In this document: in pieces, positions 27,701 through 42,876 of the stretch | How positions within the stretch are numbered: the stretch's first letter is position 1 | How the letters are laid out: each line of letters starts with the position of its first letter | From: Tomocerus qinae | Lineage: Eukaryota; Arthropoda; Collembola; Entomobryomorpha; Tomoceridae | Direction: 5' to 3' | Assembly: GCA_020055645.1 (NCBI GenBank) | Contig: CM034548.1 | Span: forward strand, 28,756,201-28,820,200 | DNA: 64,000 bases | Program-made: the position numbers and the translations under genes | The notes under the pieces: model-generated | The model's input: only the letters and a program-made list of their open reading frames with translations | The model's database searches: none | Told to the model about the DNA's origin: nothing

Positions 27701-30700
27701 TTATTCCCGAGATATCTGCATGTTGTTATGTTTTGGCTTTACACTGTGGGAAAGTTATGCGAGCTAAAAGTCCAGCCAATATGTGTGCAGTGTGGTGGTA
27801 TGTTTGTAAATAAGACTTTTTGCTAAGGTAACATTTGCGATAAGTAAGTAGATGATTTCATGAGGATTGCATTTGGAGGAGCTCTGCCTCCGATTTAGAG
27901 CTGAACTCATTTGTAGTTGTTATGCATGTTCTGGATTTGTTCAATTCTATCTTATGATGATGTCTATATACATAGTGCTGCGGTCTGTTGTAAAATATAA
28001 TGGACTGCAGTAGACTGGTGACTAGAGATATGCCACACACCAACTCCCATTTATATCTCCACTTCTAATTCTATCGTAAGAAAATGAGTAGGTGCTCATG
28101 GCACTCACTCTCATTACTTTACACAACGGAATGCCATTCTTTAGCAAAAAAATATGCGATTCACTAAAAGAAATCCAATGTAGGTAATACACTCGGAATC
28201 TGGGTGGAGCTCCCAAGTTATGATAAGATAACTCATAGGTGTGTCTTTCTGTGCCATTTATTTTTCTCTACTCACACTAAACAAATGTTTATTCTGCAAA
28301 TGATTTTTTCATTTTTCCCAACACTAATGGATGGTATAATAATCAATTTATAATGAGAAATCCAAGTATCATTAAGGTACGATGATATATTTAATGTGCA
28401 GTAAAAAAAATTAACAGACTCTAGAGTCTTTAATACTGTACTATGTGTATATGCATAGTCTACTATACAGTAGGATATTTATAAGCAACTACTGGAAAAA
28501 TGAGGAAAAAGATTTAGCAAAAATGAACATGAATGTAGGTACTTGTGCATATAGTTACAAGTAGTTTTCTCTTAAATGACATGCAAGTTTGTGTAAATGA
28601 TGAAGCAAAAAATACTTGAGGTAGACAAGAAAGAAGGAGCCATATACGTACCTTTCAGAGACAGCGTGTAAAAACCTACTTCACTTTACGCTGCAGGGAA
28701 TATTGATTCCCAAGATGCGTGTGAAATGCGCTAAAACGCAAAAGACTCTTGAACTGATGATTCTTTGATTTTTAATTTAAATCCAATTAGAGATCAAGAC
28801 TCGGCAGTAGCAATGTGGCCTGTCATTCCTTAGTTGGTTTGGTTAGTTTTAGTAGGTACTTGTCGGCTCGTTTCTGAAAGTCGCGTATACTTAAAAATCT
28901 TACATATGCACGCTTTTTGGTGTTAGTTTTTATCTCTAAGACTTTTTCTAACGACATCTCATCACTGCATTCACATCTGGCTTACTTGAGATACTTTTTC
29001 AAGATCTACATCACTCTATGACTCTATACCGCTGACAGAACTTTCCAGTGACGATATTTAGATCTTGATGAGTCCCGCTTGATAGCAGATACCAGTTTGT
29101 GAAAAGAAAAATTTAAACTGCGAAATTATAACAGGACATTTCAAATATTAAATGTAAAATCTTAAATATCCCCAAACTTAAATTAATCTTTAAAAATCTT
29201 AAATCTCATAATGAAATTGTTGTCATTTATTCACGCCTTAAGGTTGTATTTAATTTAATTCTTTATTATTACCAAGATTTTCCAGCTTTTGAACTGCTAA
29301 AATGGGCGAAAAACTTTTAAAGGTTTTAAATTTTGATCTAGTTTAGAAGAGGGTGCCTTAATGTTTAGTGTTGAAAGTTTTGTTCCTGCAAGCATGCAGA
29401 TAAGTATTGGACTGTAATGTTCTACAGATACTGTCGATTGGGGAAAATACGTGATGCGGAATTGAGTCCTGCTACTGATTTATGATTAGAACTTTTTTCC
29501 TGGTTGGTTTTAGTTGGCAGAGAGCAAAGGAGCGATTGAGTTTCTTACTTGAGTTCAGTTCAGTTGATCTGAAGATGAGTGAGTTAGATGTGTTCAAATA
29601 AACCAATGGGATGCAATGAAATGCAAAGAAAGACAATTGGGATGGGGAAAAGAAAACGAGGGAGTTGCATGCTTTCCGCAGATAGTGAACTTGGTTCAAT
29701 CGACATAAGTCTCTATCTGTCTATAGAAGGTAATTGTCCTATACTAGAAGAGAATGCTCTAATAATAAGAATATCTCAAGATTTGCTCTCAGCTATAACG
29801 AGCATTAAATATATATCCGCCCAAAGAAATATACAGAGTGGCTTTAATCAAACTTTTCTCCATTCAATTCTCACGGGGCTGCAAAATTATACGCGGTTAC
29901 TTTATCGTTACCACTTTCTTTTCGTCTGCACATATAAAAGAAAATGGCATATCGCAGATATAAATAAAAAGGTTTTCGTGTATTTTGTGTGTAGATGTAG
30001 CGATTTAAAATAAGAGGATTGATTGTTAGTCAAGTTATGAGCCAAATCATAGCTCCAAATGTATATCAGTGAAATTCTGTATTTCTCTCAACCTGAATCC
30101 ACGTAAGATTGTGGTAGATGTAGAAAATATACTTTAGTTTATTGACATTTCACTTATAGCCGTGTTAATACCCCAAAGATCATTTAAAGCTTTTTGACGT
30201 TATAGAAATATTAGTTCTACTATGACACTATATTTCGTAGATGAGATTTAATACATAGAGATCAAGATCTTAAGAAGTTATCATAAAAGCCAAGGTGTTA
30301 ATCTGAGGGAATGTGATAACTTACAGCTGAACTATTTTAATTGGATGTATTAAAGATAAGTCGGTAGTTGGTGCTTATACATAAATAGTTCGCGGAAACT
30401 ATCAGTCCCCAACAAATGCTCAAGAGCTATTGAAATTCCTATACCAAAGTATAAGCAGTCTTGCACGTAATCTAAACATATATATCTTATTATCGGGATT
30501 CTCTTTGTAATTTCCAGTACCTGGTAGTAATGGGTGTAACCACGAACACAAACCAACTTATTACGTCGAGTGATGTTGAGTGCAAATGGAATAATGAGTG
30601 CAGGAAAACAATAGACACTGCTAATCAGCCTGGTTTGGTTGGAAAATGGATTATAGATTTTCTTTTGTCAGAGTGGGATATTAATGGAAAAGAATGATAG

Positions 30701-33700
30701 AAAGTTGATGCTATCTATGAGTTGATGTTGATGCTCTCCTAGAGTTCAACTCATTCAATTGACTCCCATGCTTTGGAAATTATGTTTTTGAACCGAGAGT
30801 ACTATTCCTTTTCTGGACATATATCTTTATAGCGTCTATTATATAGAATTCAACACATAAAACGCAATAAATGCACAAAAATGAGATTAATCTGTCCATA
30901 AATCCTATTTATGTATTCCTTTTTCATCTATTCTGTTTATTCCGATAGGAAATGGCATGTAAAGACGAGATTTCTTGGTTTAGGGACCCGCGAAAGCAAA
31001 CAACAATTGCACACACTCTAATAACATGCATGTGTGGTATGCAGATAAATTTTATAATGCTGTAGCAAGATCATCTATTAATATTTAACAATTTTAACAT
31101 TTTTCTGAGTTATTTATTCCTCTGAATTTATTCCAATGCACAACCAAGCATTAAAATGTTATTTATTATCCTTACTAGATGACAGTATTATGTCTGTCTG
31201 AATACACAAGAAGTAGACACTACAATTAATGAATGTGGATCTCTAAAAATTGGATTTTAGGTATTTGAGACATAGTTAATGTGCTTAAATATGATTTCGT
31301 GCCTTCTCGGTTGGTTCCTTGAACTTTGTGCATAGAAATAGTATTTGGTCCTGGTAATTTATTTGTAGTTAGCAACTGCTAGTCCATTTCTCTATGCCCT
31401 TATGTAGACCTGAATGGGAAGTGAAGAACATCTCAACAAACCACATAATATAATATAGGCATGAAGTATACATACTTGACATCTCTTCCAAATCTGTCGA
31501 GTCTTTTGTTTAGGCTGCTTAAGATAAATTGACGAACATCTGTGTAAACGACAGCCACAGCAATTTACAAAGGAACTTTTGAGAAATTCTTAGTCACCAT
31601 TTAATTGAATAGCAGACATGAAGACGGCGGAGCTATTTTTACTAAAGCATTATACTTTTATGCTAGCAAATGATATCAAGATGAACGTATCTCATTGTTC
31701 CCTTTACAAAGCCTCGTGTTCTCCATTTAATGATGAAGAATTTAGTTGTCGATTATTTATCTTGAATCACATCGAACAAGACCTGTTCACCGCCGGTTAC
31801 AAACTCCTCCAAGCACATAAACAGATCCCATATGCTGATTCATCAATATAGACAGCCGTAGACGTAAACTAACAAAGAGTAATAGCTCAAGTTCAACTAT
31901 TTATGATTTGCCAACAAAAGGATGTGTGTTTTCAGTCTCTATCTCTCTCGTAGCTATCTCTAAATAGTGCTTACTTTGTTGAATGGTACAAACTGGATTG
32001 AAATGACAAAATCTGTAATGGAATTTGTTACAGACATTTCTGCTGAAATAAGACAAAATATATTGCGCTATTATATACGTATGCCAAATCTTTTTAACCT
32101 ACTTAAAGGTCAATGGGGTAGTTCACACAAAATTATATATAAAGGAGGTACTTCAAAAAACTAAAATTATATTTATTCTTTTTATCAATTTTATATTTAT
32201 TTTAATCGTTTATAGCTGCTTAGATTTAGCCAAACCAGTTCTTAACTTCTTAAAGTGCCTGTCACTACTTTCATTATTGATGCAAGACAAGCGAGATAAT
32301 GTATAACATACTTATGTACATGGTTGACGACAAAAATAATCGCTAATATTATTGAACAATAGCAAATGCAATTATATTGGCAGAGAAAGCTGCTAGAAAA
32401 GTGATGGACTTATATTAAATGGAGTTTCTGATAATCCCATGTCATAGCCATGGATAAAGATTACAAAGAAACGATAAAATACCAATCAACGAATTCTTAA
32501 ACTTAAGTACGTTGACTATTCTCCATTTTCACGGTTACCTTAACATTTCATAAAAAGAATTCTGTCCACCCAGTATACTATACATTGATTTTGTTAAACA
32601 TTTATTAGATAAAATAGACATAATACTAAAATGTTATCTATGGATACAAAAATAGTTCCTATTACATGTAAAAGTGAATTCCTTCGTTGGAAGCTATTTG
32701 ACGGCTTTCACTATCAATTACAAACATATATAAGGTTGTGAAGCAAGCGAAGAAGGAAGATAGATTTGTTAAGGCTGATTCACCAGTTCTAGTTTTTGTC
32801 GCAAAGAAAAGAAAAGAGACTTTGTTGACTTGCCTCCAATATTCGAAATGCATCATTATTATTAAATAGGTTATGCGTGGAGTTTATAGGAGTTGTGTAT
32901 GTGGGACAGAAATCCCATTATAGGAATATGGTTGAATTGAGATGAGCACGTCTACTAATAGGACAGGCTTAGATGGTTTGCGAAGATACTGACATGGCTA
33001 ACAGGAAGATTCGTTGAAATTACATCTGTAGAGGGTAGGTTAGAGAGATATGTCTATTTATTTGCAGGTAGACATATACTGAATGTATATGCATTCATCT
33101 GAGTCTTTTGAAAGGGTGGATTGGATCCGCACATTAGATAGAGAGCTAACCAAATGAAACCACGTTACAGAATTCTGTGACATGTTCTTGCAAATTTGCT
33201 TCTCCGTTTCCAGATAATGTGAGTGTAGAGCTGATAGGTGAATACTGCATCAGTGTACATAGCTCTAAGGTATATAAGGTGTTTATAGGGAAGGAAAGTA
33301 AATAGAAAATTTTCGTGTGGAATATGAAAGTCGATAGTTGAGAAAATGTGGTTGGCTCCAATTGCACAAAAGCCTTTTCATTTCCTTTGGATTGCACTAG
33401 GAGCATAACCTAAGCGGGCCGTAGCGCTGAATACCTACAGAGACATTACATTAGTTGCTTTGCGTTGTCTCCTCATTCAGAGAATAATACTCTCTGAGGA
33501 TGAAAGATAGAGACGCCCTGCTAAATTAACGTAACGTTCAATTCAAAGTGCGGCAAGGCAACGTAAATGGAGGCCAGCCAAATAGAAGACTGGAGCTGGA
33601 ACGGACTTCAGGAGTCATAGGCAAAGAGAGTCGCAAAAGGAAGACAATTTCAGAGCCTACAGATCTAGCCCATTATTGCACTGCTATTTACTGTAATATA

Positions 33701-36700
33701 CGTGCACACTGCACATACATAGTTAGCTCTCTCATGTTTCCTGAATTTACAGCGTCAACAGAACAGACAGACACATTCACATACATAGAGATACAAGGAA
33801 AAGCAACGTCATTATTGCAATGTTGCTGGAAGTGCACGTACTTACTTATTGTTAGTTTGTTCCACTGTTCTTTTGGAAATTGTCATTGTCCCAATGCACT
33901 CAATGCTGGATTCTCTCCCCACTATTGTCCTAAGATATATGGCAGTATAAATACGACTTTCAATTCCACATATCTACCTCATTTTACGTTCTGTGAACAG
34001 AGCAGTTATAATATCCGGAGCCCTGGAGCAGATACGTGAACGTGAATGGGACTTTAAGTCAAAATCAGATTTATAGTAAAACCTGCTAACTATCTCTACC
34101 TACACTTACACAATAATATCTAACATAACCGTATACTATACATAGGCACTTTGCATTTAAGTATAGAAACTAGAGCAAAGTGAGAATTAGATAATGCCTA
34201 GTCTAATGGAAGTTGCTCTATTTTACATTTTCTGCCGTGAGAATGTATATTCTCTATACAAATAAGAATTCGGCATGCCAGCCACTATGAATAGTACTGA
34301 TTTTATATCACACCTTAGCTATGTTGTGCTATCTCAGTCTGAGCATCATCACAGAAAACAAACTGAATGGCAAACGACTTGATGTCTTTGTCGCAGAATG
34401 TTCCTTTGAGATTTGAAGCTTCCTCTTACCGCTGTCCTTGTTAGCTTTACTAGAAAGAGAGTCATTTTATCTACCTATGAGTATCTTTAGTATGATATTG
34501 AATATTTTAATGGCCAATTAAACGTGTAGATAAAACATTCATACAAACTACTAAGCAAGCAATTGAAATGGTGCGAATTTTTGTGGTTGATGATGGTAGA
34601 GGAGATACCGGAAATGTCAATTACAACCCAGATTTTAAGCGTGTGCATACAAAATAGGAAAAACAATTGAAATTCTTAAGTTGAAATCGGTTTAATTAAG
34701 TAAACTATCGCAGAGCTGTCTAATCTGTTGCAGTATTTACGACTTTCTATTACGACCACTAAAATCTCAACGTTATTGCCCGTATAGCTTCCTTATGTGG
34801 CTCTCTTTAATTTTTAACGTGGATTCCATTTGGAAGGATTGCGTTGCGGTTGAGAGAAATAGAAGCGCTTTATCTGTGAGCTGGTGCTGGGAATTGATAA
34901 GGATCAATGTAAAATAAGATTAGATTTACTAAGTGTGCATTTAAGCACATGCAGTGCAGTTAATTAATGAATGTTTTCTCATTTGCATGTAACTGATTAA
35001 TCAATGTGTGAAGTGTGGAGAGAAGGGATATTCGGATGCTATGCGGATATGAGTTTTGTCGAGGAAAGTGCCATTAGGCGAGACTGGAAGAAAAAGGGCT
35101 TGGAGGAGGAAGAGTCGGCGAAAGAATTTTAATCCGTAGTGTCATGCCACGCCATGCCATGTGAACCGGGAATTCCGTGTTAAGTTTAAGTGACTTTTTC
35201 AGCTTTAAAGATTCGCATTTTTGTGTTGGGATGATAATGCTGCAGTAAGTGAAGTAGTTTTGGCATATCATCTAACACCATCGCATTGCATCGATGCATG
35301 CACACTGTACATTAACAGCAAAGTCATGTACTAAAGTACAAACACTAAAATACCTTATGAGCTTGTCTTTTTATTGATTATTCCTCAGAGGAGGCCAACT
35401 GTAGTATCACTTGAACAGTCAGCACTCTTAAACATTTACTATAGGTATTAAGGAATGCAGCAGAGACGAGTTTTATATGTAGCATGCTTGTACTCCATAA
35501 GTACATTTACATAGATTTTACTTGCAAGACTTGCATGCTCCCTAGTAAATACATAAATATGTAGTTTAGCGAAGGGTATGAAGAGGAGAAAGGATCCATA
35601 AAGTATCTCAAGATTTACTTAATGTACAGTAGATGAGTAAAAACAAGTACCCACCCACTTTAATTTCGAACCTACAGTGCCTACTCTATAAAGATAAGTA
35701 CAATATAAATATCCATAACAAAGTCTACGTGCTCTCCTACACATTATTATGTAACAAGTACTAAATTATTGTTCATTTGTTGAATGCTTATAAAATTATC
35801 ACTGCTAAGCCACGCCATACCATCAAAGCTATAGACAACACTCTATGGATTATAGCATGAAATATATTACAATAGCATAGTGGCAATAGCAGTAAATAAT
35901 GTCTTGGTGCAAATGGTCTAGTCTAGTGGCTAATGTACAGACATGAATGTACATTACGGAACATAATGTGCAGTCTCAAATCTACAGGAGACGGATCTCA
36001 TTAATTTTTATAATAGGAATCGGAATGCAGTCTCTCCCTGCATATGTGCACTATTTTAAGTATACTAGTTGAACCCAGCTAAGGGGCGAACCTGGCACTC
36101 AAGAGAAATTAAGCAGGCAACCCATCACAGTAATAAAAACAATTCCGGTTCAAATGGGGAATAATAAAACATTATATTTATTAAACACCCCAGAATGTTC
36201 CCCTTTAAAATCAGAAAAATATGATTCCGGGATTTTGGAAAACGAATTGCCTTCTTTAGCTAATTATTTCCATTCAATCACCAATAATCATCTTATGTGA
36301 ATTCGTATTATTGTTCTGATGTTATAATAATATGAAACAACTCAATTCGTTGGTTTAGAGGGAGGGGCATGCGCATTTTACTTTTTTGCTTTCAAGGAAC
36401 GTGCATATATTACGTTGATAGTTGATAGGAGGAAGCGATGCCCAAAAGAGTTACAGCTAGCACTTGCGCTACACTTGAGAAAGGGGGTTTTACGTTACGT
36501 AATATATGCAGGTTTCCTAGGCGGTCGTACCAAGACATAGATAGTCAGGTATTAGTGCGATTATATTATAGAATACTACCTCTCCCTTTATTGTTAACTC
36601 ACTCTTATGAACTTGTCCTAAGATTTCTGCATCGACTCCAATAGTCGCGTTATTACCAACCTACTAACACTCCACATACACTAAGCTATACACAAAAACA

Positions 36701-39700
36701 TGTACTTGTTCTATCTATCCACTTATTATGGACAAGTATACCTATCCCACTTGACGCTAGTAATAAACTGAAACTACCCGACTTGACAAGACTTGACCAG
36801 AAACCAGAAGACTGGAAAGAATGTCTATCAACACAGTAAACATCTATACTACATCCACTATATGTGTTTCTACCTATTAACAAACCTCATCACTAAGTAA
36901 CAACCCAAACATTAAGGGTAATTGCCAATTGCATTCTCAATGTGACTTGTCCTTCGTGTTTCACTAGTTATAACAATCAAAATTGCACATTATGATAATG
37001 TACACAATTGCATAGATAACATGCCAAACCAACTAACTCTACAATAAATATATTCCACATTGCACTGTGTCAACTAGTAATTGCTTCTGTCCACCCGTTT
37101 ATATTGTTTCTATGATACTGGCATTTGTGTCCAAGTAATTTAAATATTCAGAGTGAATGTCGTGAAGATTCAATTATAATGTTTTGTTCTGTTCCGCAAA
37201 TACTTAATGCAAATGAATATCAATTTCCCTCAGACTTTATTTTACATCTAATTGCTTTCTTTACACACCCAATTAAAATCATATTACTTTGGGCAGACAT
37301 AAACTACTACTATTTTGTAGACAAGTTGAAATACTGCAATTCAAAGAATGTCTATAAAAATATAGCTGCCTGCACGAGTACTTCCTTGTCATACGATACA
37401 CATGTTTTGCTTAATTGCACATCAGCAAGTCGGGACAATTAAAATGAGACCAATTATCGTAAGTGCCTTCACAAATTATCTACCAATTCATGTTTACTGT
37501 CTTAGAATTATGTCGTGCAGGATGTCCATTCAGACAATCATGTCGTCAGTTGAAACTTAAGTAGCTTTTTACAAATGGTATAAATAATGAAATAACTCCT
37601 TCTGTAAATTACGTCCTTATTATGTAGAGACATGTCAGAGAAGCACTTCACAGCTGTATGTTTCCTCTCCACTTGGTTCATTCATAGTTTATTGATAGAT
37701 CAGATATAAGCCATTTACTAATTATGCAAAGCTATGCTATTCTAAAGAAGAACTACATGTGTATAGCCCACATTTAGATAAATACCTTGGCATGCACACA
37801 ATTGTCTTACAAGTTCAGCACTTTTTCAGCGTTAAAAATAGCAAAGCAATAAAAAGAATATTTACTCATTACATTTTACAAATGGATACATTGGAGACGT
37901 CCTTATGGCGAAATTCTTATCGCTATGTCTATCCAATGTAATATTGCAGACCTATGCAGTGTTCCTTTTTCATCGGAGTCCATGTTGTTATTTATAGTGA
38001 AGTGGTTTCCTACTCACGGACGCATGATTATTTTCCCACCCAAGAATCGAACTGGCAGTGAATAGAGTAGTTCGATAAAAAAGATATTAATGACCAAGTA
38101 GGTAGAGTTGAAATGGCCAAGTTAAGGATATTACTACCTGGGCACACAGAATTATGATTCATAAAATATAAAATCTCATTTAAAATTCATTAAGTTCATT
38201 ATGCTGGACGAGCTAAGTAATAAGTTAGTGTATGGGTATTTGGATATTATTTGTATTGTATTATGATTTGGCATTTTAGTATATGTCTTGGAAACCAGTT
38301 TACAATGGGGTATAGAAAGAGAAGGTTTGTTACATTTAGTTCAGGTTTGGTAGGACGACTGTTAGTCTGCCGGAATAGAATAGTATCTGGACACAAAGCG
38401 GAAAATGCATTTGCTGAGTCTTTTTTCTTTGGTTAACAATGCACACAGAAGAGGAACAGAAGAATTCTCATTATACTAAAATGAAGATGGAAAGAAAGAC
38501 GAGAATTGCTTTTGAGCAAAGCTAAAGTTTTTAAGTGATTGACTGTAAGTGAATGAGTTGGAAATGAAATGCTGAAAGCTCAAGTCTTGCATCTGTTAGA
38601 AATTCGACTCCAGTCTTGTATCTTGTTAATATTGAATGAAAGAAAGAAATTAAATCTTCACTCAGCACAGTCAACGCATAATACATACAAAAGTACACCT
38701 GCCAACCTGCCTCACTGACAATAAAATGTAAAATTAAGCAAAAGCTGAATTAAGATGCTATCCTTCAAGAAAAAAAAATTCATGTCCATCAACCGCATTC
38801 CAAAGCCCGTTTTCAAAAAATAACTTAGTATGATAGACACAATGGTATGACGCTGCGTGGGGTATCTAAAGTTATTCGACAATTAACCCGGAAAGCACAA
38901 GATAAAATAAATTGTTTGCTGATGGACTGTGATTATTCAATTTATTATTCCCTTGATATTTTCCCCTTTTAATAATTACTGTCAAAGTTCACTTATATCG
39001 TTTTCGACATATTTTATCATATTATATGATGAATTAATTCGTTAATAACGTGCAATTTATCTGAAGATAACATAATTTACCTAGTTACAAATCTAAACAT
39101 AAATCTGAAAATTTCTTTCGACCTTCCTTTTCCAAAACCAACCCAAGCCATGGGCGTGGCTAGGGGGATTAATATTCCTACCTGGTTAGAGCAAGGTCAA
39201 CACAAACCACTAAATGAGAAATCATTCTCGTCGAATGAGAATGAAACCTCAAGGCACATTTGTCCGAAGTTTACGAGTGGTCGATAAAGAGATAAGTCTA
39301 GCTAATTTAGATTAAAATCATTAATTAATTGTTCAGCAAAACGAAGAGAGGTTTCTTTTATATGGATAGGAAAACACTGTTTTGCCCTTGTAAATTACAT
39401 TTACAGGAATATTCAAACCGCAGTTTTCATGATTGATGTCTCCAGTCATACTACTTTCTTTCGTGTAACTTTATTAGAACTGACTTCTGGTATTTATATT
39501 TATTCAAATGAAAATGCATTTAAAAATGTGAAGATTACATCTATTCAAAGGTACTATTTATTTTCTATAAATTATATTCTTTCACCACAGAAAATTCTGC
39601 GAAATAAAGTAATGTAATACAGAAAATTTTTAAAAATATTTTGAACAAAGGTTTACTGCGAGGAAGAATTCTCTGGTGAATAGAAACAATAACCAGAACA

Positions 39701-40839
39701 CAAAGATGGGATGGACTCTTATGTTTTTAAATGAAAAAGATTGACAGCACAATAGAAAATAAATCCACATGGAAGATTTTGTTTGTATTTGTCCAGTCTC
39801 ATCTCATCTAACTTTTATTCCTGCGATTTATTTCGACTTCATAGAGGAATTACTTATGGCTTTATAATTTTTTACTATTACATTGTGATTTTAGTAGTTT
39901 AAATCTTATTTTTTCTATAGCCATTCTCAATAGATGAGAATTTTTCATTTTAGAGGGATTAGACAAGTCACTTTATCCCAATAAATATCAAGTAACTATC
40001 TACGGAAAGTTTTTAAATTTTCCCTTAAGCTTTCTGTAAAGATTTAGCTTACATTTTCTATTTTCTAATAGAATAGTAAGTGGATAAATAAAGATTATGT
40101 CGATATTAATATGTCAATAGTAAGATCTAATTAAAATCTCAAAAGAATATATGCAAGTTACATTAACATGGTTGGATAGGAAAAATGTTTTCCTTGAAAT
40201 TATATTTAAGTACGGTTTGTAGATTTTGTGTGTAGTAGGGAAAGGTGGGGCAGATAGATCAAAGAGAATCAGGGCAAAGCAAATCTAGTGAAGAGCGTGT
40301 GAAACCAAAGGATCCGCGCTGATATGAGAGTAAGAAGAATGGTCTTGGAAAATGCCTGAGCCAGAACTTCTGTTATGATTTATCACCTTTCAGGAATAGA
40401 ATACTTTAAGCCTACTACAAAACTTGATCTTCCATTCCACAATTTCTGCTCGTTTTCCACTGAAGTTTCAGCTTTGCTTTTCACAGGTAATCTAACTACA
40501 TTGTGGGTCTTCCCTTGAGTCAGGTGAATACTCTGGTAATTCCAACCTATATCAAAGTCCCTCTGCTAGCGTCTTTATTCATCATTAAAGAAAATTTCCA
40601 TATTATCTTCCTTATCGTAACCTCAAACCTATTAAATAGACAAGAAAACGTTTTTAAATAGTGTACAAGCAGCGTGGCAACGTGAATGAAGTTTTCTAGC
40701 ATCAATGAGATTATGGAATATTTATGATTAGTTTTTATGTTTCCTTCATTTATTTCAAGCTCAGGAAACGTATAATCCATATTATTTAGTTAATACTTCG
40801 TTCATGAGTTTTAATAGTTGTACGATTAGAATAATTTGA

Positions 40840-41300
40840 CTACATTGTAGAAGAAGTGCAGGTCATGAGATTACGGGTATAAAAAAGGCAGTATAAGTAG
40901 AGGAAACCAATGTCCACACGAAAATACTTAACATTGAACACAGAATCTATTAGGAGGATGGAGAAACGGAGCATGAGTTGGGAAAGCAGAATGCAAACAT
41001 ATTTATCTATGATATTGTTGGAATGAAAAGGCAATGAAACGAGAAAGAATGACATTTATGTTAGCCAACCATGCTATCTCATAATATTGCCTTACCAAAT
41101 GGCACTTAGAGTGGTACATTACATCGGAGCAACCATAGCATTAACATGCCGCATGCCACCTCCCAGGCAACCACAGCAGTTGCAATCCACTTACCATATA
41201 CAATTACACTCCAGTTCCGGTTCAATACATTCTATTAGACCACTTTATGGCATTGGGTTCTCACATTTATTAAAAATACATCTTCGCCTGGATTCCACAT
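40840..41300. other. Skew island 5 (switch near 41.06 kb)
   Basis: Left rows are G16:C9, G15:C7 and G13:C6 (40861-41040); the right row 41161-41220 is G8:C21. The change is abrupt, near 41063. TATAAAAAAGG at 40878-40888 lies about 185 bases left of it on the + strand. Confidence 0.55.
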
Positions 41301-42842
41301 AGCACTACAAAATATTATAGTCTACTTATATCAAAGTATTATACAGATATAGAAATTGATTGCAGCTTACACTGTAACATGTGTTCAATAGTATAAAAAT
41401 TAGGACAGGTGCTTATATAAAATCATTGGAGCATGAAAAAGACTGATTTACCTAATAGTATCAGTATATAGTCAATGGACTAGATTCTGATTTGTTTTAT
41501 CTTTGTTTAAATGACTCCGAGTTGAGTATAATGCCTTTCAGGAAAGTAACAGTAGGCCATCATTACTGATATACATTCGATTCTCCTACTGATAGGATGG
41601 GAACTGCCACTGCTGCACCGAAAATACTGCTAACAGATTGAGGTCTTTGTCTTCTGATGATGAGGGTCATATATGATAGTCTCCATTAACCCTTTGATAC
41701 AATACATCTGCAGCTACTATACAATAATCTTAAATCATGAACATTGTGAACTCAATATACTTACTCTTTTCTGTACAATTACAGATACAACCATTTCATT
41801 CGGAAGGAAATATTAAATAAGTACTGCCAAAGTCAACTGACATTAAAATATCCCCATATAGACCATTCAGCAAACTTCGGAGTTAGATTTGAACAAAATT
41901 TACAAGAATAAGAAGCTCAAAAAACTTAAATTCAAAAGATTGTTAGAATTCTCTAGTTCATTTTTTAGTATTATTTCTATTGGAGCAAGGGAATTGTTAC
42001 TGTATTTGTTGACTATGGCTGACGCCTTACTCCATATATTATATTGGTTGAAGATTTAGAGCACTTGGTCAATGTATTGATTTAGAGAATAATCTGAATT
42101 GATTTTTTATCATTTCCAAGCTTTTCTGACCCCTTCATACCATTTTGGTGAGATTAGTGAAGAGTTTGTTTGGTATTGAAACGGAAACAATAAGTGTAAT
42201 GTTAACGGCAAACACGATTCGGCTATATTTGCAGCTACAGATATAATCGGAGGTAATAGAATGTATTCAGCCCTTTAGCCTTATTAAGCATGTAGGTGTT
42301 GTTATGATGAAGCATGTGATGAAGCACATAAATGATTGCACTCATGCCAGAAAGGGTCGCGTACGCCCACTTTACAATTTACAGATTACCAGAGCTGTAA
42401 TTCTTTTGATTTGCATGAAATGAGCCACAGAGCTGAACTGCTTATTAATACGCGTCTCATTACCTCTAACTATCGAATACAAATTATTTATTGACTAATT
42501 ATCCACCACATATGTTCGTTCACATGCGATATAATAGTATCTACCCATCAAATATGCTAGACTGGTTTTCATTTTATTTGAAGGTTAATGCCAACGCTAT
42601 TACACAAGCGCCACAGCTAATAAATATGTACCAAAATTCATCTTCACGCTATAGTAATCCTCTAATATGTATTTGTTTCATTTTATTTATTGCATTTTAT
42701 TAGCAAAACGTTACTTTTACTATTTTAATTTCAAGTATGTAACAAATTTTTAAAATTATAATCAATAATTAAGAATCCATCGTAACAAAATAAAAGTTAC
42801 TGGAATATTCTTCTCGCTGCGAGGCATTAATAAAAGAAAACT

Positions 42843-42876
42843 AATACTAATCGCATTATAAAAGCTAATTAGTATT
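42843..42876. repeat. Small hairpin
   Basis: AATACTAAT (42843-42851) pairs with ATTAGTATT (42868-42876) around a 16-base loop. Made only of A, T and one C/G pair, it is weak evidence of function. Confidence 0.3.

Noticed and set aside
29588-30013. Open frame of 141 codons on the + strand
   Set aside because: No family resemblance and an ordinary intronic base composition; treated as chance.
33548-34039. Open frame of 163 codons on the + strand, longest outside the retroelement
   Set aside because: No recognisable domain, irregular composition, no splice or promoter context; length is within reach of chance in 64 kb with six frames.
36061-36250. Stretch that looks compositionally like a mobile element remnant
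   Set aside because: No terminal repeats, target duplication or coding trace could be found.
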